DNA of 55,093 nt from Halioglobus sp. (GTDB lineage: Bacteria; Pseudomonadota; Gammaproteobacteria; Pseudomonadales; Halieaceae), in assembly GCA_029246385.1 (NCBI GenBank), contig JAQWNG010000038.1, positions 1-55,093 of the forward strand, given 5' to 3'. Positions within the stretch are counted from its first letter, which is position 1. The number at the start of each line of letters is the position of its first letter. Position numbers and translations under genes: made by a program. Below the pieces are notes generated by a model. The model did no database searches and was not told where the DNA came from. It was given only the letters and a program-made list of their open reading frames with translations. Positions 45,943-54,012 of this stretch are shown here, piece after piece.

Positions 45943-47016
45943 CTAAGCCCGTCTAAAATTTGTCGTGGGCGTACAGGGGAGATCAAGCGTGCTTACCAGT
46001 CCTGGTGCATGCTGACACACGGCGGAAATTGCGTTAATCATGCGCAACGCGGTGCACTGCACTCCGCCGGTGTTGTAGTCTCCATCACTGCCTTCGAGGA
46101 AGGATTCTACCGTCACGCTCGGGCTCCCTTTGATCACGCATCGGTGAACACCTTGCTTGCCTGCTGGTGGCATCGGCCAATGAGGGGCAATATCATCGCG
46201 CAGCCGGTTAACATGTTCGGTAACGATCACGGGTCGACCATAGGCCATGCCTTCTAGTCGGAAGCGAACTGCCCCACACGTATTTTTCGGTACATGCATC
46301 ATTGGGGTATCGAAGGCCTCGTCGGTGAAACAACGCTCGTAGCTCTCTCTTATTTCATCTAACTGGATGCCCACGCGGTCAGCCATCATTTGTACCATGC
46401 CGCCCCACCCCGACCTTAGTACACCCTCTAATGCCATAATGGGTGTGGCAGATTCGGGTTCGCCAAAGCCGAATGCGACACCCGTGAATTCAGGATCCTC
46501 ATAGGTTGAGTAATCAACAAGTTCTTGCACCAGTAGCTGGTCTACATTGTCTGCCATCTGTAATCCCGCCAGTGGCAGTATGTCGCCGCTGTACCCTGGA
46601 TCTACACCGCTAATAAACATCGTTGATTGACCTTCAAGCGCTGCCTTCGCGAGAGGCTCGCGCAGGCCAGCCTCTGCAAACGAAGGGTAGACCAAGAAAA
46701 TCATCGAGGTAGACAACAGGTTTATGCCAGCGCTAAGGATGGCAGACATATCCGCAATGGCTTCGTCGGGACGGTTTTCGCCGTTTGCGTTGTACAGAAC
46801 GCAGTCAGGCTTAAGATTGAGTAATGCGTTTACGTCGTTGGTCGCGATAATGCCGGTTGTTATCGAAAGATCAGCGATTTCCCCCGCATCTTTTCCGACT
46901 TTGGCCGGACTGTGCGCATGCAGTCCAACAAGGTCATAGTCAGGATGTTCGATCAGATGTCTTAGACTATGGTAACCAACATTTCCGGTGCCCCACTGTA
47001 CAACGCGAAAACTCAT
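45943..47016 (-). CDS. NAD(P)-binding dihydrodipicolinate reductase-like protein
   Basis: A 357-residue cytoplasmic protein with a Rossmann start (VVQWGTGNVGYHSLRHL) and the KVGKDAGEIADL, GVDPGYSGDILPLAG and GVQCTALRMINAI segments usual in proteins annotated as 2,4-diaminopentanoate dehydrogenase-like or dihydrodipicolinate reductase-like. It is the same family as the edge-cut gene at 1-899. ATG with GGAG eight bases upstream. It sits directly upstream of the molybdopterin oxidoreductase, 62 bases away on the same strand, so both may be one transcript. A role in amino-ketone or related catabolism is only a family-level guess. Confidence 0.87.
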   Translation of the reverse strand: MSFRVVQWGTGNVGYHSLRHLIEHPDYDLVGLHAHSPAKVGKDAGEIADLSITTGIIATNDVNALLNLKPDCVLYNANGENRPDEAIADMSAILSAGINLLSTSMIFLVYPSFAEAGLREPLAKAALEGQSTMFISGVDPGYSGDILPLAGLQMADNVDQLLVQELVDYSTYEDPEFTGVAFGFGEPESATPIMALEGVLRSGWGGMVQMMADRVGIQLDEIRESYERCFTDEAFDTPMMHVPKNTCGAVRFRLEGMAYGRPVIVTEHVNRLRDDIAPHWPMPPAGKQGVHRCVIKGSPSVTVESFLEGSDGDYNTGGVQCTALRMINAISAVCQHAPGLVSTLDLPCTPTTNFRRA

Positions 47017-47258
47017 AACATTAACTCCAGTAGTGGTGAACGTTGTCTAGCCCTGCCGAGCAGCAGTGCGCCAACAGTGTGTTCGCAATGGCGACGCTGC
47101 ACTGTCCCAAGAACAACACGGAAAGACAAGGAAAAACGAGTATAGAGACTTGGCATGTGCGGGCAGTTTAACAACTTAAGACATACGGCATGGCAAAGAC
47201 ATTTGATCTTCCCAATTAAGCCGGGATCGGGTGCTAGCCCGACCCCGCTCGAGCAGGC

Positions 47259-49754
47259 TTAGTCGCTTTCCAATACCAGCGTCTCGCCTATTTGCGCGGC
47301 TTGAATTTTCTCTTCACAGAAGGGGAAGCGCACCCACTCTTTATTCGCATACAGTCTGGTCTGATCGGCGTAGTGCGGCGAAGTCGGCTGCACGCTTTGG
47401 GAGTGCACTAGCATCGTGTCCGCAATCGGACAGTCGCTGCCATCCCATGTCACCGCTTGAATATACGAATTCCCCGAGCCCGGATTGCGATAACCACCCT
47501 CGCTGAGGCCGGAACTGATGGCACCGAAAATACCTGCCGGCCCCGAGCCACCGTGAATGGGAATACATTCTTCATTGCGTTCCAAACACTGAAGGTCGCC
47601 CCAGACAGCATCCAACGACACATTAGCATCAGAGAGCCGCTGGTAGGCCCGCAGTAGCGAATCGATTACCAGTGTTCGGTTGGCTTCCACTGAAACATCA
47701 ATACCGCTAGGCGTATTGATCGGGTCTGCTGGATCGTAATCGATCTCCCAAAATTCGTCACCGATAACCACATTCTGAAAGTCGCTGCCGAGTGCCTCGC
47801 GAATACCGCCCCAGAACTCGACGAACACGTGAGTACCTACGCTATCAACATTGGCATAGCCGTCCCAGGTCTCCAGCACTTCGCAGGTTTCGGGCAATCC
47901 CTCTTGAGGTTCTGAGTATCTAGTGAGAGCGTCGTTGCAGATTTCCAACACATCATCGAGTGTAATTTCCGCAGCGTGAACCCGGTTTGAATACATCAGA
48001 GTTTTCATGGTCTCCAAATCAAACAGCGGCGCGTCACTGAAACCGTCGGTGCCCGCGAGTCGATCGGCGATCATCAGGTGGGTTTTGCGGGTACGCATGA
48101 ATTGCTGATCGCCCTCGTGGCCCATCCAGCCGAAAACGACGGGAAAACCTTCTAACCAATTTTTTAAGTCGCTAAGCCAGTAGCTATTGTTGCTGTTGCC
48201 GACCGTGCCTCGCCCGAGAATTTGCGGGTGGGCGTCTAGGCCATAGATATTGGTGCCGGGCGGCGTGTCTGCGTCTTCTCCCCACTCGCATTCAGAGCGG
48301 CTGCCATCTAAGCCGGTGAACGCATTCGTTGAGACGGAGGCAACAATGCCCATAATGCCAGTCTGACAGTCATCGAGTTGAGCCTGGGTCACGTGCGGCA
48401 CGACGCTGGCTTGGCCGTAGTACATGCCCCCGTCACGGTCTACAGCGAACTCGTGAAACACTGGATTACCGAGCGTGGCGAGAGCGTCTCGGTATTCACT
48501 CATATTAGATGCTTGGGCTTTGTCAACGAAGGTCGTAAGGGACCGCTCGCCGGTGTCAAGGTTGGCGTCGCGCATGGTGATCAGGGTGCCGGAAACTGTT
48601 GGCCAGCCGCCAATGGCGGGGTCAACGCCGACGAGGTCCAGCACGAGGCCATATTGGGTGCTGTAAAAAGTACGGTCCACGGTCACCAAAGAGCCGTCCT
48701 CCTGCAACTCCTCGGCCGACACGGTGGTCGCCTCGATATCGCGCCACTGTCCATCGTAGTCATACTGCATCGGGTTGTCGGGGTTCAGTGCCACCTCGTA
48801 AAGCGTGAAGCGGGTGGCGAAGTCGACGGTATGCGTCCACGCCACATCGACTGTAAAGCCGATGCCGATCCAGGGCAGACCTTGCAGTGAAGCGCCCGCC
48901 ACATCGTACTCGCCGGGGATGGTCAGGTGGACCTCGTACCAGCGCCCGGAGCCGTTCCACGGCTGGTGGGGGTTGCCCAGCAGTATGCCGAAGCCCGATT
49001 GAGTGTCATCGCCGCCTGCGGCAATCGCGTTGCTGCCCACTTCGGACGGCCGTATGGTTTCGCCCGCTGTCTTTATATTTTGATACAGACTGGTGCTGAC
49101 TTCCCGCAAGCTGGCCGCAGCGATCTGCTGTGACGGCGGCCCCTGCACCGCGAGGATCGCGCTGCGCACAATGCCTTGATCGGTACTGGCCTGCAACGCA
49201 ATCTTGCGCAGATACATCATCAGGTCGAACTGATCGAAGGGGTATACCCAGGGTTCGCCCCGGCAGCCATTTTCGCCGGCTGGCAGGTTGTCGACGCCGG
49301 TTTCATCCAAGTAACGGTTCATGCCGGCGGCAAAACCCGTCACGAGATCGCGGTCGCGCTCAGGCAGCCCGTCAAAGAAATCCGCCTTGAACGCTTCTTT
49401 ACTGCCATTGAGATAGCGCCACAGGTGATCGCGCTCTACCTGACTACCTGTTAATTCCGCCCAGCGCCCCCCAGCCTGCGCAATTTCGCGCATCGTGACG
49501 CAAAAGTTGTCCTGAGAGTAGGCATAACCATAGCCGTAGCCTAGACTGCCCCAGTCGTCCGCCTTGATATGCGGGATGCCGAATTCGGTGCGGCGGATTT
49601 CAGCGCTATAGCCAGCAACCGGGGCCGGCTGGTCAGGACCCTCGCCGATGTAGTTATCGTTGTTGTCGTTGTCGCTGCAGGCGGCTAGCGTGACAATAAG
49701 CGTAAGAGCAATCCAAGGGGTATTGAGGCGCAAAGTATTTCTCCAATTCTTCAT
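47259..49754 (-). CDS. Penicillin acylase-family lipoprotein (Ntn hydrolase)
   Basis: An 831-residue exported amidase precursor that should cleave itself into two chains. The signal ends in a lipobox TLAAC (Cys26) with Ser at +2. The first chain starts EIRRTEFGIPHIKADDWGSL, the autocatalytic site is EVG-SNA with Ser241 as nucleophile, and GFGILLGNPHQPW and LPWIGIGFTVDVAWTHTVD follow. Relatives include acyl-homoserine-lactone acylases such as PvdQ and QuiP, aculeacin acylase and penicillin acylases. The acyl-amide cleaved here is unknown. An outer-membrane lipid anchor is unusual for this family, where soluble periplasmic enzymes are common. Confidence 0.92.
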   Translation of the reverse strand: MKNWRNTLRLNTPWIALTLIVTLAACSDNDNNDNYIGEGPDQPAPVAGYSAEIRRTEFGIPHIKADDWGSLGYGYGYAYSQDNFCVTMREIAQAGGRWAELTGSQVERDHLWRYLNGSKEAFKADFFDGLPERDRDLVTGFAAGMNRYLDETGVDNLPAGENGCRGEPWVYPFDQFDLMMYLRKIALQASTDQGIVRSAILAVQGPPSQQIAAASLREVSTSLYQNIKTAGETIRPSEVGSNAIAAGGDDTQSGFGILLGNPHQPWNGSGRWYEVHLTIPGEYDVAGASLQGLPWIGIGFTVDVAWTHTVDFATRFTLYEVALNPDNPMQYDYDGQWRDIEATTVSAEELQEDGSLVTVDRTFYSTQYGLVLDLVGVDPAIGGWPTVSGTLITMRDANLDTGERSLTTFVDKAQASNMSEYRDALATLGNPVFHEFAVDRDGGMYYGQASVVPHVTQAQLDDCQTGIMGIVASVSTNAFTGLDGSRSECEWGEDADTPPGTNIYGLDAHPQILGRGTVGNSNNSYWLSDLKNWLEGFPVVFGWMGHEGDQQFMRTRKTHLMIADRLAGTDGFSDAPLFDLETMKTLMYSNRVHAAEITLDDVLEICNDALTRYSEPQEGLPETCEVLETWDGYANVDSVGTHVFVEFWGGIREALGSDFQNVVIGDEFWEIDYDPADPINTPSGIDVSVEANRTLVIDSLLRAYQRLSDANVSLDAVWGDLQCLERNEECIPIHGGSGPAGIFGAISSGLSEGGYRNPGSGNSYIQAVTWDGSDCPIADTMLVHSQSVQPTSPHYADQTRLYANKEWVRFPFCEEKIQAAQIGETLVLESD

Positions 49755-50183
49755 AAAGGCGTGATTGTTATGCTAAGGCTAATTTCGCTAATTACCTATC
49801 CAAAGACGTTGGCGATGGCGTTGTAAATCCATCTGATTTAAGTTTCTAAACCACCATAAGGGTTGGGCAGAAAATCCGATTCAATCACCTTGAGTCTCAG
49901 TCCCGATTTTTGTCTTACATAAAATGCCCCAACGCTGGAAACTATTACGCGTTTCAACGCTATCGAGCCGTTGTTTAAATCAAAATGACAAAAACCACGT
50001 TGATAAAGACAATGACAGATAACGAACTGATTGGCACCATGAAACTGTAATGTTGACCAATGCGACAGTAAAGATGACATGCAGTGCAATAATGCTAGTA
50101 AAAATACGTATGGTGGCAGGGAACCTATTGTGGAATCGTCTGCCTAACGGTTGAGCTGACAGCTATACAAATAAAAAGGTTAC
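49755..50183. other. Divergent intergenic region between acylase and hydrolase lipoprotein genes
   Basis: No gene is seen in 429 bases; a minus-strand frame of 83 codons (49838-50089) has no family or start signal. Promoters for both neighbours must lie here. AAGG at about 50177 serves the plus-strand ATG at 50184. Confidence 0.45.
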
Positions 50184-52406
50184 ATGATGGACTATCGACG
50201 TTTTGCTTCATACACCGCGCTAGTAATCCTTGCTGGCTGTAAGATCGAGATCGAGGCGCCCGTTGAGGGCAGTGTGACTGCCACGTCCTCAGCAATAGAA
50301 TGCGCCGCTGGGCAGATATGCACCATCGACATAGCCGACACCTATTTTGATGAGACCTTTGAGGCGGTGCCGGCCACAGGCTGGCAGTTCATGGGTTGGA
50401 AGACGGGTGCCAGCGCATTGTGTGGTGATTCTTTAGAGCCGTGCAATTATTCCACTACAGCGCTTCAGGGCAATGACAATATTGACCCGTTCTTAGAAAG
50501 TGAAGACATCGTACTCACTCTGCAACCCGTTTTTGCCGTCGAGCGGCCCACAAATGGGATAGACTTGGCAGGTCAGCAGACGAATAACAATTCTGGCCTC
50601 AACATTGACATCGATTTTTATCGCAACTCGGCCTTCGAGTGTGGCCTGTCTGGCAACTACACGTTTATGGTGTTAAATCCGGCTAATGGCAACGCCGATG
50701 ATGAAGCACCACTTTGGGTATACCTGCACGGTGGCGGCGTTGGTCACTACGACGAGCAGGGTGACTATCACGCGGTGGGCAACCAGACCGAGGACACCCA
50801 CAACAACGAAGAAACCTTCCAGGACTTGCAGGACACTGTCACGTCCCGCGTCCTCAATAACAGCGGCCAGCCAATAGACAATACCCTCATTCGCCGCATT
50901 CAAGACGGCCACCGCATGCTCGTAGTATCAATGTGTGACCATGACCTGTACTCCGGCCTTGGCACGCCCTATCCCAGCAATCCAAATCCGGGAGCAGAAG
51001 TGAATGGTATGCAGGCAACCATGTCAGCAATAGACTACGTGGTGGCGAACTACCCGACTACTGAAGTTTGGGCGCACGGGACCAGTGCCGGGTCCACAGG
51101 GGTCTACAACCTGGCTATGAGCTATGCCGCAGAGGGCATTCACCTGACCGGCGCGGTGCCCGACTCTATCTTTCCCACGCCCCGTGTTATCCCTCTTACT
51201 GCCGCTTACGGCGGTGATCCCAGTTCTCCTTACCAATTGGGCTTCGACCCAGATGCTGCCGCTGAGAAGATCGGCTTTTACGGCGACATGAGCAGGAATG
51301 CCCACCCCGAGGCCCGCATCGCCGGCGGCTTTACCGACGTCCCTTTCCTTTTCGTGGGCGGCCGCAATGACGCGTTCTGCAATAACACCTTGCCAGCCAT
51401 CCCTGAAGCCCTAGCAGAAGGCATTAATCACAACTGCGACTACTATCATGAGGGAATCTCTCAGGTGATCGCTGCTCAACCAGACTCACCCCATCAGCTG
51501 GCCTACATTCAGAACCGTGGCCACGTGCCGACACTTGCAGCGGGGCCGGTCAACAACACCGTCGATACCTTTATCAGCGATATTCAAGCGGGCAATACTA
51601 GCGCACCGTTCCGCGTAATTCCTGGCGACAAGATGATGCTGATGGGCCACAGTTTCTTCCGCCCCACCGCCGACCAGATGCCTTACCACGCCATCCGCGC
51701 CGGCATTGATGGGCACAGCCAGAATGTAGAGTTCTCTGGCGGCGCCAGCGGTGCACCCGGTGCGCTGTGGGACGATGCGGAACATCGTGCCAATATTCAG
51801 GCGGTGTTGAACTCAGGGGATGTTGACGTATTCGGTATGACCTGTTGCGACTGGGAGCTAACCCTCAAAGGCGACCCTCTGCTGGACTCGCAGGGAAACC
51901 CAGTACTGAGCCCTCGCGGCTGGCAACTCTGGTTCGCCTACGCGCTGGACCAAAACCCCGATACCGAATTCTTCATCGGTATACCCTGGCTTGACTATCC
52001 TACCGACTACGCTGACGCCGCAGCGTACGCGGACCTCTGGAACCTCTTCTACAACACCTTGGTGCTGCCTGCAGTGGACGACTTACGTGCGCAGTATCCC
52101 GGCGTCACCATTTACAGTATTCCCTATGGCCAAGCGGTAACCGAGTTACGCGCGATGTTTGAAGCGGGTAACGTTCCGGATCTAGCTAACTTGGAAGGTC
52201 CCAGCGATGCCTCCCTGTTCACTGACTACAAAGGACACGGCGGCCAGCTGCTGAAGGATCTCGTCGAGTATGTCTGGATGGATGCCATCTATGGTGTCGA
52301 TCTGGCAACGTACGCCCACGATGATGGTTACCAAACGGACCTTAAGGCGCTCGCCAAGTCCATTATGGATGCGCACGACGCCGACTATAATGGTCCTAAC
52401 CGATAA
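50184..52406 (+). CDS. Multidomain lipoprotein: Cys-rich repeat module, alpha/beta-hydrolase, SGNH-like domain
   Basis: A 740-residue exported lipoprotein with lipobox LAGC (Cys19). Residues 20-117 form a module with ECAAGQICTID, FDETFEAVPATGWQFMGWK and LCGDSLEPC, resembling the bacterial InlB/Flg_new-type repeat. Residues of about 118-485 form an alpha/beta-hydrolase, pectin-acetylesterase/Notum-like, with the oxyanion motif YLHGGG and nucleophile Ser301 in HGTSAGS. Residues of about 486-740 look SGNH-like: MLMGHSF with Ser490, and D681/H685 in FTDYKGHGG as the Asp-x3-His block. The protein at 54013 has the same first and last domains but no middle. Likely an outer-membrane polysaccharide or ester deacylase; this is inference. 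Confidence 0.82.
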   Translation: MMDYRRFASYTALVILAGCKIEIEAPVEGSVTATSSAIECAAGQICTIDIADTYFDETFEAVPATGWQFMGWKTGASALCGDSLEPCNYSTTALQGNDNIDPFLESEDIVLTLQPVFAVERPTNGIDLAGQQTNNNSGLNIDIDFYRNSAFECGLSGNYTFMVLNPANGNADDEAPLWVYLHGGGVGHYDEQGDYHAVGNQTEDTHNNEETFQDLQDTVTSRVLNNSGQPIDNTLIRRIQDGHRMLVVSMCDHDLYSGLGTPYPSNPNPGAEVNGMQATMSAIDYVVANYPTTEVWAHGTSAGSTGVYNLAMSYAAEGIHLTGAVPDSIFPTPRVIPLTAAYGGDPSSPYQLGFDPDAAAEKIGFYGDMSRNAHPEARIAGGFTDVPFLFVGGRNDAFCNNTLPAIPEALAEGINHNCDYYHEGISQVIAAQPDSPHQLAYIQNRGHVPTLAAGPVNNTVDTFISDIQAGNTSAPFRVIPGDKMMLMGHSFFRPTADQMPYHAIRAGIDGHSQNVEFSGGASGAPGALWDDAEHRANIQAVLNSGDVDVFGMTCCDWELTLKGDPLLDSQGNPVLSPRGWQLWFAYALDQNPDTEFFIGIPWLDYPTDYADAAAYADLWNLFYNTLVLPAVDDLRAQYPGVTIYSIPYGQAVTELRAMFEAGNVPDLANLEGPSDASLFTDYKGHGGQLLKDLVEYVWMDAIYGVDLATYAHDDGYQTDLKALAKSIMDAHDADYNGPNR

Positions 52407-52411
52407 CCCGC

Positions 52412-52438
52412 TAGCCGCAGCAGCTAAGAGGCTTTTTT
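52412..52438 (+). terminator. Weak stem with T-run between two hydrolase genes
   Basis: AGCC at 52413-52416 can pair with GGCT at 52430-52433, followed by a run of six T. The stem is short, and the run abuts the GTG start of the next gene, so it may attenuate rather than end transcription. Confidence 0.25.
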
Positions 52439-53755
52439 GTGAGAGCTACAAATACAACATGTGTATCAGCGTTCAGCGTGAGACTGGTGGCAACCATTAT
52501 CGCTATGCTAATGAGTGGACAGGTTCTGGCCGAAGAAGAAAATGTGGTGTGGGATCACACGGATGTGCCGTACGGGGTTGATGATCCTGCCAGACAGTTC
52601 CTGAATATCTACCTGGCGGACACCACCGAGCCCGCCCCAGTCTATTTGTTCTCCCATGACAACAGCAAAACGGCCTACGACTTTCTCCAGAATGATGCCG
52701 ATAACGTGCACGACCAAGGCTACATCCTGGTCAGTTGGGAGTCGATTGTCCAATTGAATAGTAATCCCCAAAGTATCCTAACGGCTTGGTCGGATGCACA
52801 GGTAGCCTTTGACTGGGTTAGGGCCAACGCCGCGGCCTACAACATGGACCCCGATCGTATTGTCATTGCCGGCAGATCCCGCGGCTCTATTGCCAGCTGG
52901 CCATTGGCCCACAGCGGACACGCCGCTATTCAGGGTATTTACATGTACAACGCGCTGCCCAACTCGATCTGGAGGCAAGAGGAAGTATGGTCACCGGTGA
53001 ATGAAGTAAACGCTGACAGTCCGCCCATCTATATGGTGTATAACCCGACGCCGGGCGACGGCAACTCCCACGCACCGGAGAACGCCTACAAAATTCGCGA
53101 AGCTTATGCTGCTTTAAGCATTGACGACACCTTCACCACCTATGACAGCATGAAAGCCAATGGTTTCTCGAGTATCAACCATTACTTTCCGGAGTTTCTC
53201 GACTCGCTTGAGCCGTCTGGTCCTCCGGCAAACATGGTCGACGATTTTGAAGGCGGTAACAGCACCTACCCCTGGACAGAAAACGGCGCGTGGTACACCA
53301 GCGGTGGCACCTATAATCAGGACGAAATAATAGGCGCTTACTCAGCGTATGCGGGAAACCCAGCATGGGATGATTATACCTTTGAGGCCGACATGATTAC
53401 CGTCAACAGCCTAGATCCCGCCAAAGCATGGATGGCCAACTCCCTCGCGTTCAGGGTTTCTGATGAGCAGAATATGTATTTCTTGCGGCTGCACTCCAAC
53501 GGTGCTTTGCGTTTAAGATCGGTTGATAACAGCGTTAATACCATTATCGCCTCGGTAGCGACCGGTTATTCTCCCTTTGCCTGGCATAGCTATAAAATTG
53601 AGGTATCGAACGATTCGATCAAGGCTTCTATCGACGATGAGTTACTCATTGACATCAGCGATAGCGACCACCCTAAAGGGTATATTGGTATCACTACAAA
53701 CCAGTCTTCGGCGTCTGTGGATAATGTACGTGTTACCCAGCCCCCAGGGTGTTGA
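52439..53755 (+). CDS. Exported alpha/beta-hydrolase with C-terminal lectin-like domain
   Basis: A 438-residue secreted protein. The signal peptide is VRLVATIIAMLMSGQVLA, cleaved before EEEN. The first half (about 30-255) is an alpha/beta-hydrolase with FSHDNSK and nucleophile Ser147 in IAGRSRGSIASW. From about residue 262 a jelly-roll domain follows (WTENGAWYTSGGTYNQDE, FRVSDEQNMYFLRLH, FAWHSYKIEVSNDSIKASID), like LamG or 3-keto-disaccharide-hydrolase modules that bind glycans. The GTG at 52439 lies 32 bases after the previous stop; a later GTG at 52484 would also keep the signal peptide. It probably acts on a polymer outside the cytoplasm together with its lipoprotein neighbours. Confidence 0.8.
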   Translation: MRATNTTCVSAFSVRLVATIIAMLMSGQVLAEEENVVWDHTDVPYGVDDPARQFLNIYLADTTEPAPVYLFSHDNSKTAYDFLQNDADNVHDQGYILVSWESIVQLNSNPQSILTAWSDAQVAFDWVRANAAAYNMDPDRIVIAGRSRGSIASWPLAHSGHAAIQGIYMYNALPNSIWRQEEVWSPVNEVNADSPPIYMVYNPTPGDGNSHAPENAYKIREAYAALSIDDTFTTYDSMKANGFSSINHYFPEFLDSLEPSGPPANMVDDFEGGNSTYPWTENGAWYTSGGTYNQDEIIGAYSAYAGNPAWDDYTFEADMITVNSLDPAKAWMANSLAFRVSDEQNMYFLRLHSNGALRLRSVDNSVNTIIASVATGYSPFAWHSYKIEVSNDSIKASIDDELLIDISDSDHPKGYIGITTNQSSASVDNVRVTQPPGC

Positions 53756-54012
53756 GTGAGTGGTCATTATTATAGACACATGGACACCCTGACTTGCGAT
53801 GTAAGGTCCGCGAAGCGGGCGAAAATAGCAGACTGTAGACGTCCGGTGGTTTGATAAAATACGATTCTAAATTTTTTATCGCAGGAGCATTACGAGGGAC
53901 GTAGTTAAAACAGGAATTAAACGATATTATAGCGTACAAAAGATAGAGCAGCTGCACCAGACTCGCGTCTTAGGAAGGCGCTTATAACGATCAAACTTTG
54001 AGGGTTGTAATC
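53756..54012. other. Short intergenic region before the last lipoprotein gene
   Basis: No gene. GAGGG at about 54000 is a good ribosome binding site for the ATG at 54013. A small CCGC-GAA-GCGG stem at about 53806 lacks a T-run. Confidence 0.4.

Noticed and set aside
48378-48890. 170-codon plus-strand frame opposite the acylase gene
   Set aside because: It is antisense to the coding region around a conserved Ntn-hydrolase and is explained by high GC and codon pattern.
49838-50089. Minus-strand open frame of 83 codons in the divergent region
   Set aside because: Composition is not protein-like, there is no start signal and it occupies what must be a promoter region.
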